Positions 48,495 through 57,772 of a DNA stretch of 64,000 nucleotides are shown in pieces. The notes under the pieces are model-generated. The model was not told the DNA's origin. It saw only the letters and a program-made list of their open reading frames with translations, and made no database searches. The DNA is from Pelagibacterales bacterium SAG-MED05 (GTDB lineage Bacteria > Pseudomonadota > Alphaproteobacteria > Pelagibacterales > Pelagibacteraceae), in assembly GCA_014654415.1 (NCBI GenBank), contig JACWDC010000005.1, positions 1 through 64,000 of the forward strand, in the 5' to 3' direction. Both the position numbers and the translations under genes were made by a program. Every line of letters begins with the position of its first letter. Within the stretch, counting starts at the first letter, position 1.

Positions 48495-49463
48495 ATGGCA
48501 GTATATACAAAACTTAACAAAGAAAACATTGAAGAAATTCTATCAGGTTATGAGATCGGTAAATTAAATTCTTTTAAAGGAATTCAAGAAGGTATAGAAA
48601 ATTCAAATTATTTTTTACTTATAGATAATAAAAAATACATTCTCACAATTTATGAAAAAAGAGTTAAATCTCAAGATCTTCCTTTTTTCTCTGAGCTAAT
48701 GACTGGTCTAAATAAAGCAGGCGTTAAGTGCCCAATACCAATTATTAATAAACAAAAAAAAACTATTACTGATTATAGTAAAAAAAAATTAATGATTGTT
48801 ACTTACCTGGAAGGTAAAGCAAAAAAAAATCTCACTCCAAAAAACTGCAAATCAGTTGGTGTTGAAGTTGCTAAAATGCATGAAATTACAAAAAATTTTA
48901 AAATTAGAAGAAAAAATGATTTATCCGTTAATTCATGGAGAGAATTGTTTAATTCAGTTAAAAAAGAATGCTCAAAAATTCACCAAGATCTTCCTAAATT
49001 AATTGAGTCTAATCTTAATGATGTTGAAAAAAATTGGCCTAATGACTTACCAAAAGGAATAATACACGCTGATTTATTTAATGATAATATTTTCTTTAAC
49101 AATAATGAGTTTAGTGGATTAATAGACTTCTATTTTTCATGCGAAGATTTTTACGCATTTGAAATTGCAATTTGTTTTAATGCATTGTGTTTTGATGGGG
49201 TTCCAAAAAATTTAAGTTTTAATGTAACTAAAGCTAAAAACTTTATTAATGGGTACAATTCAATAAGAAAACTAACTGATGATGAAAAAAGAAATATAAA
49301 AGTATTATCTCAAGGTGCGGCTCTAAGATTTTTATTAACTAGAGTTTTTGATGCATTAAATACTGTAGATGGTGCGATTGTAAAAGTAAAAGATCCCATG
49401 GAATATTTAAAAAGGTTAGAGTTCCATAAGAATTCTAAAAACTTCGAAGATTTTTTTTTTTAA
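48495..49463 (+). CDS. thrB: Homoserine kinase (APH-fold, ThrB type II)
   Basis: GIENSNYFLLIDNKKYILTIYE, GIIHADLFNDNIFF. Confidence 0.92.
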   Translation: MAVYTKLNKENIEEILSGYEIGKLNSFKGIQEGIENSNYFLLIDNKKYILTIYEKRVKSQDLPFFSELMTGLNKAGVKCPIPIINKQKKTITDYSKKKLMIVTYLEGKAKKNLTPKNCKSVGVEVAKMHEITKNFKIRRKNDLSVNSWRELFNSVKKECSKIHQDLPKLIESNLNDVEKNWPNDLPKGIIHADLFNDNIFFNNNEFSGLIDFYFSCEDFYAFEIAICFNALCFDGVPKNLSFNVTKAKNFINGYNSIRKLTDDEKRNIKVLSQGAALRFLLTRVFDALNTVDGAIVKVKDPMEYLKRLEFHKNSKNFEDFFF

Positions 49464-49888
49464 TGAAATATACAATTTACACAGATGGGGCATGTTCTGG
49501 AAATCCAGGAAAAGGAGGATGGGCTGCAATTATTTTAGATAATAATACAAATCAAACTCACATTTCTGGCAGCAAAAAAAATACTACCAATAACAGAATG
49601 GAATTAACTGCACCAATAATGGCTTTAAAAAAAATTAAAACAAGATCTGAGATAACAGTCTATACAGATTCGAAATATGTGAAAGATGGAATTACAGAAT
49701 GGATAAAAAAATGGAAATTGAACAATTGGAAAAACTCAAATAAGAAACCAGTTAAAAACAAAGATCTTTGGATTAAATTAGATGATTCTTGCGAAAAACA
49801 TAAAGTCAATTGGAAGTGGGTTAAAGGTCACTCAGAAAATAAATATAATAACCTAGTTGATGAGTTAGCTGTTTCTGAAACTAAATAG
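49463..49888 (+). CDS. rnhA: Ribonuclease HI
   Basis: IYTDGACSGNPGKGGWAAII, TNNRMELTAPIMAL, YTDSKYVKDGI, WVKGHSENKYNNLVDELA. Confidence 0.96.
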   Translation: MKYTIYTDGACSGNPGKGGWAAIILDNNTNQTHISGSKKNTTNNRMELTAPIMALKKIKTRSEITVYTDSKYVKDGITEWIKKWKLNNWKNSNKKPVKNKDLWIKLDDSCEKHKVNWKWVKGHSENKYNNLVDELAVSETK

Positions 49889-50369
49889 AGTTTAAAAAAC
49901 TCTCAGCAGCAGTTAATTCACAAGTTGCCGTTTCTTTTTCTTCCTCTACTTTTTTCACCTCACCATTTTCTACAAGCATGGTGTATCGATTTGATCTAAT
50001 TCCAAGTCCTTTTTTAGATTTATCTACTTCAGCTCCAATAGCTTTTGTAAATTTAAGAAATGGGTCACCAGTCATAAAAATTTTAGTTCCGGTATTTTGA
50101 TTTTCACCCCATGCTTTCATGACGTTTGGGTCATTTACAGAAATACATACAATTTTTGAGACTCCTTTATTTAAAGCCAACTCATAATTTTTTATGTATC
50201 CAGGTAAGTGAAGTGCAGAACATGTTTTTGTAAATGCACCTGGCATGCCTAAAATAATAATTTTATCATTTTTACATAGATCTAAAATATCAATTTTTTT
50301 TACATCATTACTTTGATCAAGATAAAACAATTCAGAGCTTGGTAATTTATGGCCTGCTTTTATTTTCAT
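49881..50369 (-). CDS. Peroxiredoxin (Prx5-like)
   Basis: LGMPGAFTKTCSALHLPGYI (peroxidatic Cys), FLKFTKAIGAEVD. Confidence 0.93.
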   Translation of the reverse strand: MKIKAGHKLPSSELFYLDQSNDVKKIDILDLCKNDKIIILGMPGAFTKTCSALHLPGYIKNYELALNKGVSKIVCISVNDPNVMKAWGENQNTGTKIFMTGDPFLKFTKAIGAEVDKSKKGLGIRSNRYTMLVENGEVKKVEEEKETATCELTAAESFLNSI

Positions 50370-51742
50370 TTTACTTTACTTAAGATATAATTTTTTACTT
50401 GTGAATTAGAATTTTCAATAATATCAAATTTTTCTTTTTTATCTACATCCATTTTTAAATGGAATGGAGCTTCTAAATTTTTTCCTGTTGCTTTTTTAAC
50501 TGTATCTTTAAATTTAAAAGGATGAGCAGTCCCTAGAACAACTATATTTTCTAAACCTTTAATTTTTTTCGCGGCTCCAAACCCAGTAGCTGTGTGTGGA
50601 TCAATTATAAAATCAAATTCATCATTTATATTTTTAATAATCGATTGCGTAGCTTCATCATTAATTTTTACTGCTTCAAAATCTTTTTTGATATTTTGGA
50701 TCGTGCTTTCATCTAATTTAAAAAAACCTTTTTTAGATAGATGATCCATCAATAAATTAACTTTTTGATCATCCTCACCTACAGCATAAAAAAGAAGTCT
50801 TTCAAAATTACTTGCAACTTGAATATCCATGCTTGGAGAAATCGATGGTTTTACTTTATCGGGTTTATATTCACCCTTATTGATTGTTCTCTGTAATATA
50901 TCGTTTTCATTAGTTGCAACAATTAATTTATTAATCGGTAATCCCATTTTTTTTGCAACATAGCCTGCATAAATATCACCAAAATTTCCTGTAGGCACTG
51001 AGAAGCTAATATTGTCTTTTTTTAATTTAAAGTAAGAATAAAAATAATAAACAATCTGACAAACTATTCTTGACCAATTAATAGAATTTACTCCTGACAT
51101 GTTAATTTTTGATCTGAAATTATCATCATTAAAAAGTTCTTTTACAATTTTTTGACAATCATCAAAGGAACCTTTGATTGCAATATTATAAATATTTGAA
51201 CTACCAATAGTTGTCATTATTTTACGTTGAACACTCGAAATTTTATTGTGAGGGTGTAAAACAAATAAATTTATATTTTTTCTATTGTTTAATGCTGCAA
51301 TAGCAGCTGCACCTGTATCTCCAGAAGTCGCAACAACTATATTAACAGTTTTCTCTTTTGCTATTTTTAAATGATCATACAAATTTCCTATAACTTGCAT
51401 GGCTATATCTTTAAAAGCTAGAGTTGGTCCATTATAAAGCTCAAGGAGATTAATGTCTCCTAACTTTTTTAAATTAACTACATCTTTATTTTTAAAGCTG
51501 CTATAGGATTTTTCTATCAGAGATTTTAGCTGATTTTTACTAACTTCTTCTTTGCAAAAATTGAATATTATTTCTGCAGCTAAATCTTGATAGTTTAATT
51601 TACTCAAATTATTTAGTTCTTCTTGATTATATTTTTTTATTTCAATTGGTAAAAATAAACCGCCCCCTGGAGCGAGACCCCTTAAAAAGATGTCTTTAAA
51701 GCTAAATTTTAAAGATTTATCTCTAGTGCTAAAATACTTCAT
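50366..51742 (-). CDS. thrC: Threonine synthase
   Basis: LYNGPTLAFKDIAMQV, VATSGDTGAAAIAAL, SVPTGNFGDIYAGYVAKKMGLP. Confidence 0.96.
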   Translation of the reverse strand: MKYFSTRDKSLKFSFKDIFLRGLAPGGGLFLPIEIKKYNQEELNNLSKLNYQDLAAEIIFNFCKEEVSKNQLKSLIEKSYSSFKNKDVVNLKKLGDINLLELYNGPTLAFKDIAMQVIGNLYDHLKIAKEKTVNIVVATSGDTGAAAIAALNNRKNINLFVLHPHNKISSVQRKIMTTIGSSNIYNIAIKGSFDDCQKIVKELFNDDNFRSKINMSGVNSINWSRIVCQIVYYFYSYFKLKKDNISFSVPTGNFGDIYAGYVAKKMGLPINKLIVATNENDILQRTINKGEYKPDKVKPSISPSMDIQVASNFERLLFYAVGEDDQKVNLLMDHLSKKGFFKLDESTIQNIKKDFEAVKINDEATQSIIKNINDEFDFIIDPHTATGFGAAKKIKGLENIVVLGTAHPFKFKDTVKKATGKNLEAPFHLKMDVDKKEKFDIIENSNSQVKNYILSKVK

Positions 51743-51796
51743 TTGATTCTTTTAAAATATAGAAAATAAACAAAAATTGATATTAATTAATTTGTT

Positions 51797-52735
51797 TTAG
51801 AAAATGCTGATTATTTCATTTAATTTAAACAAATTGTCAAAAAGAATTATTAAAAATAGAAAAAATAAATAAAATATTGAATATACAAATACTTTTCTAG
51901 CTATTAAATTTGATTTGGAAACTGCCTTAGTTTTGAATAGTAAATAACATAAGCTTATATAATAAATTGTCATTCCCAAAGATAAAACAAAATAAATTAT
52001 ACTGCCAAATCCAATAAAAAAGGGAGCGACAACCACCGGCAGCATTAGAATAGAGTATAAAAGAATATTAAGCTTTGTTTTTTTAATTCCTGCAGTAATG
52101 GGCAGCATAGGAATCTTTGCTTTTTCATAATCTTTAAACTTATATAAACTTAAAGCCCAAAAATGAGATGGGGTCCAAATAAATATTATTAAAAACATTA
52201 CTACTGGTTCTATAGAAACATTATTCATTGCAACAGCCCAGCCTATTACTGGAGGAAGTGCACCTGCCGCTCCTCCAATTACAATATTTTGTGCAGTTTT
52301 TCTTTTTAACCAAATAGTATAAATAAAAAAATAAAAACTTATCGTTGCTACCAACAGAAGAGCAGAAATTAAATTTGAGGACAGATAAAGCATTACTATT
52401 GAAATAAATGAAAGAATAATTCCAAACAATAAAGCTTGCTCCCTTCTGATTTTACCAGTTGGTATAGGTCTTAAACATGTTCTGCTCATGAGCGCATCTA
52501 AATCGGATTCATACCACATATTTAATGCCCCTGCGGCTCCTGAACCTATAGCCACAGCTAACAAAGATAAAAAAGCTGTTGTAAAGGAAACTGTTACTGG
52601 GGCAACTAATAAGCCGACCATAGCCGTAAACAAGACAAGGGACATTACCCTTGGTTTCATGAGCAATAAAAAGGATTTAATATAAACGCTTAGGTCTATT
52701 TGAGACGATTTATTTTTAAGTATGTTTTGCGACAA
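51797..52735 (-). CDS. ctaB: Protoheme IX farnesyltransferase (heme O synthase)
   Basis: ALNMWYESDLDALMSRTCLRPIPTGKI, WTPSHFWALSLYKFKDYEKAKIPMLP. Confidence 0.95.
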   Translation of the reverse strand: MSQNILKNKSSQIDLSVYIKSFLLLMKPRVMSLVLFTAMVGLLVAPVTVSFTTAFLSLLAVAIGSGAAGALNMWYESDLDALMSRTCLRPIPTGKIRREQALLFGIILSFISIVMLYLSSNLISALLLVATISFYFFIYTIWLKRKTAQNIVIGGAAGALPPVIGWAVAMNNVSIEPVVMFLIIFIWTPSHFWALSLYKFKDYEKAKIPMLPITAGIKKTKLNILLYSILMLPVVVAPFFIGFGSIIYFVLSLGMTIYYISLCYLLFKTKAVSKSNLIARKVFVYSIFYLFFLFLIILFDNLFKLNEIISIF

Positions 52736-52737
52736 AA

Positions 52738-53022
52738 CTATCCTACATTTAAAGAAATAAATATTGCTATCAATATCATTCCTATAATTAGAATATGATT
52801 GCCTAAATCGAAAATTCCTATTTTTTTATTCTTTTTATCAATTAATTTTCTGTGGACAGGTATTTGGTCGTAAGGATTGATTTTAATATCATCTTTCTTG
52901 TCTTTATCATTTTCAATTTTTAATGACGTGCCAAACCAAACAAAATAAATAAAAAGAAAAAAGAATATTAAAAATCCAGCAACTATATTAAAACCACCCA
53001 TTAAATTAAGCCCCTCCCACAA
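52738..53022 (-). CDS. Small membrane protein of unknown function in the cytochrome oxidase cluster
   Basis: 94 aa, two predicted TM segments, start overlaps subunit IV gene, same strand. Confidence 0.65.
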   Translation of the reverse strand: MWEGLNLMGGFNIVAGFLIFFFLFIYFVWFGTSLKIENDKDKKDDIKINPYDQIPVHRKLIDKKNKKIGIFDLGNHILIIGMILIAIFISLNVG

Positions 53023-53341
53023 AAAAATAAAATAGCCTTGAAAACACAGTGTACTTTCCTTCTGCCATCATTAAGCTAACAAAACATGCAATAGCTGTCA
53101 TAGGCCATAGAAGAACATTGACCAAAGCATAACGCTCCCAAAACAAGTGCATAAAAAAAGCCATTATTAAACCAGCTTTAAGGAACATAAAAAATAAAAT
53201 TAATGACCATCTCAACAAGCCTTGAAAATTATACCAATCAACCATGTAAGAAAAAAAACTTAGAACAAATAAAAGACCCCATATCCAAAGATATATGCCT
53301 ATTTTATGTGTTGATGTTTGTTCTTTTTTAGCTTCAGTCAT
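53006..53341 (-). CDS. Cytochrome c oxidase subunit IV-like (COX4_pro/CyoD-like)
   Basis: Three hydrophobic segments, LKAGLIMAFFMHLFWE; adjacent to COX3. Confidence 0.8.
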   Translation of the reverse strand: MTEAKKEQTSTHKIGIYLWIWGLLFVLSFFSYMVDWYNFQGLLRWSLILFFMFLKAGLIMAFFMHLFWERYALVNVLLWPMTAIACFVSLMMAEGKYTVFSRLFYFFVGGA

Positions 53342-53349
53342 AATCTAGT

Positions 53350-54057
53350 TTACCATAAATAAAAGAAAGCAAATATAAATACCCAGACAAGATCTACAAA
53401 ATGCCAGTAAAGTCCTAATATTTCTATAGAGACGTAGTCTGATTTCATTGTAGTAAAATACCCTCTTTTTCCTGTATCAAAATCTCCTCTAAATACCTTT
53501 CTTGCAAAAATAAATAAAAAAATTACTCCTATTGAAACGTGAGTCCCATGAAAACCAGTAATCATAAAAAAGAAAGCGCCAAATTGTTCAGCTCCAAAAG
53601 GATTTCCCCAAGGTCTTACTCCGTCATGAAATATTAATTTTGACCATTCAAATGCTTGCATGCCGACAAATGTAAGCCCTCCTATCGCAGTCAACAAAAC
53701 AAACCATCCACACATCTTTTTGTTTTTTTCATAACCATATTTAACTGCTAATGCCATAGTTCCACTACTAGTAATTAATACAAAAGTCATTATGGCTATT
53801 AATAAAAGTGGAACTGGAACTCCCATCACTTCTAAAGCAAATACCTCGCTAGGATACGGCCAGGGTTCAACTACTGAAGCTCTTACTTTCATATAAGCAA
53901 CCAAAAAACAGCTAAAGACAAAAGTATCACTAAGCAAAAAGATCCACATCATTGCTTTACCCCAATTCACTCCTTTGAAGGTAGTTTGATCTGAGCCTAT
54001 ATCTTCTGACATGCCTTTAAAGCCGCCTGGCAATTTATCTAGATTAATATCTGACAT
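53350..54057 (-). CDS. ctaE: Cytochrome c oxidase subunit III
   Basis: MQAFEWSKLIFHDG, FMITGFHGTHVSIGV, EILGLYWHFVDLVWVFIF. Confidence 0.93.
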   Translation of the reverse strand: MSDINLDKLPGGFKGMSEDIGSDQTTFKGVNWGKAMMWIFLLSDTFVFSCFLVAYMKVRASVVEPWPYPSEVFALEVMGVPVPLLLIAIMTFVLITSSGTMALAVKYGYEKNKKMCGWFVLLTAIGGLTFVGMQAFEWSKLIFHDGVRPWGNPFGAEQFGAFFFMITGFHGTHVSIGVIFLFIFARKVFRGDFDTGKRGYFTTMKSDYVSIEILGLYWHFVDLVWVFIFAFFYLW

Positions 54058-54076
54058 ATATAATATTATTTTATAA

Positions 54077-55915
54077 TTAAGTTTTTTCTACTTCTGCGTC
54101 TCTAACTTCACTTGGAGGTGTTGTTTGAGGAATATAATCATCTTTTGCGCCAGGCACACCATAATCGTATGCCCATCTGTGAACTACAGGAAGTTTTTCT
54201 CCCCAATTACCATGTGTAGGAGGAACGTCAGGTGTAAGCCATTCTAAAGAATTGGCCTGCCATGGATTTTTGCCCGCTGGTTTACCTAATCTTAAGCTTT
54301 TTACAAGATTATAGAAGAAAATGAACTGAGCAGCTCCCACTATAAACGCAGCAACACTGATAAATTCATTCATTCCTATTGCTGATGTCATGTAAGGGCT
54401 GTCATACATTTCAAAATACCTTCTTGGTACACCTATAAAACCTAAATAATGCATTGGAAAATAGATTGAGTAAGCTCCTAAAAAAGTTGTCCAAAAATGC
54501 CATTTACCTAATTTTTCATCGAGAAGTCTTCCTGTTACTAAAGGAAACCAGTGATAAATCGCTCCAAAAATTACCATAAGAGGTGCTATCCCCATTACCA
54601 TATGAAAGTGAGCTATTACAAAATAAGTATCAGATAATGGAACATCTACAGCAACATTTCCTAAGAAAATTCCAGTAATACCTCCATTAACAAACGTTAA
54701 TATAAAACCAAGACAAAAAAGCATAACAGTATTTATTCTTATATTTCCTCTCCAAAGTGTAAGTATCCAATTATAAACCTTCAGCGCCGTTGGCACCGCA
54801 ATAATAAGGGTAGTAGTCGCAAAGAAAAAACCAAACCAAGGACTCATTCCGCTAACATACATGTGGTGAGCCCACACAAAAAAGCTAAGAGCACCAATTC
54901 CTACAATTGCCCAAACCATCATTCTATATCCAAAAATATTTTTTCTAGAATGTACTGAAATTAAATCTGAAACGATTCCAAAAGCTGGTAAGGCCACAAT
55001 ATAAACTTCTGGATGGCCAAAAAACCAAAATAAGTGTTGGAAAAGTATAGGGCTACCTCCGTCATAAGAAAGTGCTTCACCTGCTTTAATAATAGTTGGC
55101 ATAAAAAAGCTAGTTCCTAAAACTTTATCTAATGTCATCATGATTGAACTGACTAACAAAGCTGGAAAAGCCAATAAAGCAAGAACAGTTGCAGTAAAAA
55201 TTCCCCAAATGGTTAAAGGCATTCTCATCAAACTCATCCCTCTAGTTCTAGCTTGTAAAATCGTAATTACGTAATTTAAACCTCCCATGGTAAATCCAAT
55301 TACAAACAATGATAAAGATATTAGCATTAACAAAATTCCATAACCTGAGCCTGGTGTGCCTTCTAAGATTGCTTGAGGAGGATATAAAGTCCAACCAGAT
55401 CCGGTTGGCCCGCCTGGTACAAAAAAACTCGACATTAAAACTACTACAGCTACAAAAAACATCCAGAAACTGATCATATTTGCGTATGGAAATACCATAT
55501 CTCTTGCTCCAACCATTAAAGGTATCAAGTAATTTCCAAATCCTCCTAGAAACAAAGCGGTTAATAAATACACTACCATTATCATTCCATGCATTGTTAC
55601 CATTTGATAATATGTTTCTGCAGTTAAAAAAGGAAATAGATCTGGAAAACCAAGTTGCATACGCATCATCCAAGATAAAATTAAGCCGACTACTCCAGTG
55701 AATACTGCGGTAAGAGTGTATTGAATTCCTATAACTTTAGCATCCTGACAAAAAATCCATTTAGTTATAAAGCTATGTCCATGATAAAGGTCTTGTTCTG
55801 GTAATTCTGCAGGTCTTACATAATCAATATCTGTTTCTCCCCTGCCAGAAGCAGTAGAAGATTTTGTTTTTATTTGATTCTTTTTTTTTTTATTAATATT
55901 TAGTTCATCTGACAT
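54077..55915 (-). CDS. ctaD: Cytochrome c oxidase subunit I
   Basis: QHLFWFFGHPEVYIVALPAFG, WAHHMYVSGMSP, YFVIAHFHMVMG. Confidence 0.98.
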   Translation of the reverse strand: MSDELNINKKKKNQIKTKSSTASGRGETDIDYVRPAELPEQDLYHGHSFITKWIFCQDAKVIGIQYTLTAVFTGVVGLILSWMMRMQLGFPDLFPFLTAETYYQMVTMHGMIMVVYLLTALFLGGFGNYLIPLMVGARDMVFPYANMISFWMFFVAVVVLMSSFFVPGGPTGSGWTLYPPQAILEGTPGSGYGILLMLISLSLFVIGFTMGGLNYVITILQARTRGMSLMRMPLTIWGIFTATVLALLAFPALLVSSIMMTLDKVLGTSFFMPTIIKAGEALSYDGGSPILFQHLFWFFGHPEVYIVALPAFGIVSDLISVHSRKNIFGYRMMVWAIVGIGALSFFVWAHHMYVSGMSPWFGFFFATTTLIIAVPTALKVYNWILTLWRGNIRINTVMLFCLGFILTFVNGGITGIFLGNVAVDVPLSDTYFVIAHFHMVMGIAPLMVIFGAIYHWFPLVTGRLLDEKLGKWHFWTTFLGAYSIYFPMHYLGFIGVPRRYFEMYDSPYMTSAIGMNEFISVAAFIVGAAQFIFFYNLVKSLRLGKPAGKNPWQANSLEWLTPDVPPTHGNWGEKLPVVHRWAYDYGVPGAKDDYIPQTTPPSEVRDAEVEKT

Positions 55916-56792
55916 TTTGTTTCCTTAGTATACTATTTTTCTGGCTTGATAAATTATTAATCTTAACTAATTTTTTCTCTTTTAATTTATTATTTCTATT
56001 TTTAGCTGTAAAGCTGGAAAAAGTTTCTTGCTCATCTAACCATTTGTTATAACTATCTTCATTTTCTACTACAACTTTGCCTCTCATAGCATAGTGAGCA
56101 ACGCCACAATACTCGGCACATAAAACCTCATAATCTCCATTTTTATTAGGCTCAAACCAATAGTAAGTGATTGTTCCAGGAACAGCGTCCATTTTTGATC
56201 TAAACTGTGGAACGTAGAAATTATGTAATACATCAATTGATCTTAATAAAATTTTTACAGGTCTATTTTTTAGTAGATGCAATTCATTGCTTTCAACAAA
56301 AACATCGTCTTTGCCATTTGGGTCGTCAATATTTAATCCATAGGGATTATCATCACTGATTATTCTGTTGCTAGATGTACCAAGCTTTCCATCTTCTCCT
56401 GGCAATCTATATTTCCATCCCCACTGCCACGCCATCACTTCTACATGGATAGCATTATCTGGGACCCGTATATAGTTATTCCATACAACAAGTCCGGGAG
56501 CAAGAAGAGCTACAACGCCAATCGTTGTTAACCATGTAAGACCTTTTTCTAATTTTTTATCTTCAGGCTTGTATTCGGACCTTCGTCCTTCTTTATATTG
56601 ATATCTAAAAATGCAATAGACCATGAAAAGGCAAACTAAAATGAATACTCCACCACCAATCCAAAAACTTAAAATTATAGTATCATCCATTGCACTCCAA
56701 TTTGAGGCGATGTCAGTCCACCACCACGGAGTCCAAACATGAAAAATGATTGAACCAATTATTACTGCTAAAAATACGAAACCTGTAAACAT
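55905..56792 (-). CDS. ctaC: Cytochrome c oxidase subunit II
   Basis: MAWQWGWKYRLP, SIDVLHNFYVPQFRSKMDAVPG, CuA motif CAEYCGVAHYAMRG. Confidence 0.96.
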   Translation of the reverse strand: MFTGFVFLAVIIGSIIFHVWTPWWWTDIASNWSAMDDTIILSFWIGGGVFILVCLFMVYCIFRYQYKEGRRSEYKPEDKKLEKGLTWLTTIGVVALLAPGLVVWNNYIRVPDNAIHVEVMAWQWGWKYRLPGEDGKLGTSSNRIISDDNPYGLNIDDPNGKDDVFVESNELHLLKNRPVKILLRSIDVLHNFYVPQFRSKMDAVPGTITYYWFEPNKNGDYEVLCAEYCGVAHYAMRGKVVVENEDSYNKWLDEQETFSSFTAKNRNNKLKEKKLVKINNLSSQKNSILRKQNVR

Positions 56793-56810
56793 ACAATCAA
56801 ACTTATAAAA

Positions 56811-56853
56811 TAAAAGGTCGCTTTAACCTAGGGACAAAATGTCTTAAAAGGTC
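56811..56853. repeat. Direct repeat TAAAAGGTC x2 in the ctaC upstream region
   Basis: TAAAAGGTC at 56811-56819 and 56845-56853, 34 bp apart start to start. Confidence 0.35.
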
Positions 56854-56868
56854 TATACAATTACAAAA

Positions 56869-57060
56869 ATGATTGGAAAATTGGGAATTTTAATAACTAT
56901 ACTTTCTTTGGTCTTCCTATTTTTTATTGTTATATCATTAGGAGCAGGGGCTTTCTCAAAAAAAGAAAAAAAACCAGAAATTAAAAAATACCTAAAGTCT
57001 ATCTATGTTTTATTAGTAATAATTGCTCTCTTAGGATCAATTCTAGTGTTATTTCTCTAA
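56869..57060 (+). CDS. Small two-TM membrane protein of unknown function
   Basis: 63 aa ORF with two hydrophobic segments (GILITILSLVFLFFIVISLGAGAF, SIYVLLVIIALLGSILVLFL) filling the gap in the oxidase locus. Confidence 0.6.
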   Translation: MIGKLGILITILSLVFLFFIVISLGAGAFSKKEKKPEIKKYLKSIYVLLVIIALLGSILVLFL

Positions 57061-57068
57061 ATTCAGTT

Positions 57069-57752
57069 TTAAGAAATTAATTCCTTACACCAAGCGATGA
57101 CTGCATCATTAAATACATACATAACCAAAAAAAATACTAACCAAATAATTAGTAAAAACATCCAATAAAGAGATAAAGCTTCTACTTTATTTTTTTCATC
57201 TAAAATTTTTTTTTCATCTAATTTTAAAATCTGAGAACAAACTTTTCCCCAAAAGAATAATCCTCCTAAGAGATGAATGCCATGAAGTGCTGTAAAAAAA
57301 TAAAAAGAAGTAAAATATGTATTAGTAGAAACAAATTTTCCATCTTCCATTAATTGAAACCACAATAATATTTGTGCTAACAAAAATAGATAACTTAATG
57401 CTCCAACTTGAATTAGGTTTCTTTTTATTTTTGATGTTCTCTTGTTTTCTAAATCTTTTGTAATTTTTCTAAAAATATAAGCAACTAAAATTAGCACGAA
57501 ACTATTGAACCAAAATAAATTAGGTTTAAAAAGAAACATTGTGTCTTGACCCCCTGGAATGGAATAAAGGTAGGCAGTAACTATAAGGCTAAAGAGTACT
57601 GTGCTAACTCCAAAAATTACAATCACTGCTGATACATAAGAGGAAACTCCTTTAAATGTACTGCCAACATGATGATTGTCGATATTTACTTGATTTTCTT
57701 CCCAAGGTTTTTCGATAAGTGCGCCAAATATTTTCTTTATAATTTTAGACAT
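57069..57752 (-). CDS. Second, divergent cytochrome oxidase subunit III-like protein
   Basis: FTALHGIHLLGGLFFWGKV and VEALSLYWMFLLIIWLVFFLVMYVF. Confidence 0.85.
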   Translation of the reverse strand: MSKIIKKIFGALIEKPWEENQVNIDNHHVGSTFKGVSSYVSAVIVIFGVSTVLFSLIVTAYLYSIPGGQDTMFLFKPNLFWFNSFVLILVAYIFRKITKDLENKRTSKIKRNLIQVGALSYLFLLAQILLWFQLMEDGKFVSTNTYFTSFYFFTALHGIHLLGGLFFWGKVCSQILKLDEKKILDEKNKVEALSLYWMFLLIIWLVFFLVMYVFNDAVIAWCKELIS

Positions 57753-57772
57753 AAAGATTAATTATACCATTA

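Noticed and set aside
51743-51796. Possible amino-acid-responsive leader before thrC
   Set aside because: Only 54 bp, AT-rich, no leader peptide with Thr/Ile runs and no terminator hairpin visible.
55248-55673. 141-aa ORF within ctaD on the same strand, different frame
   Set aside because: Out-of-frame shadow of a highly conserved COX1 sequence; no protein-like domain.
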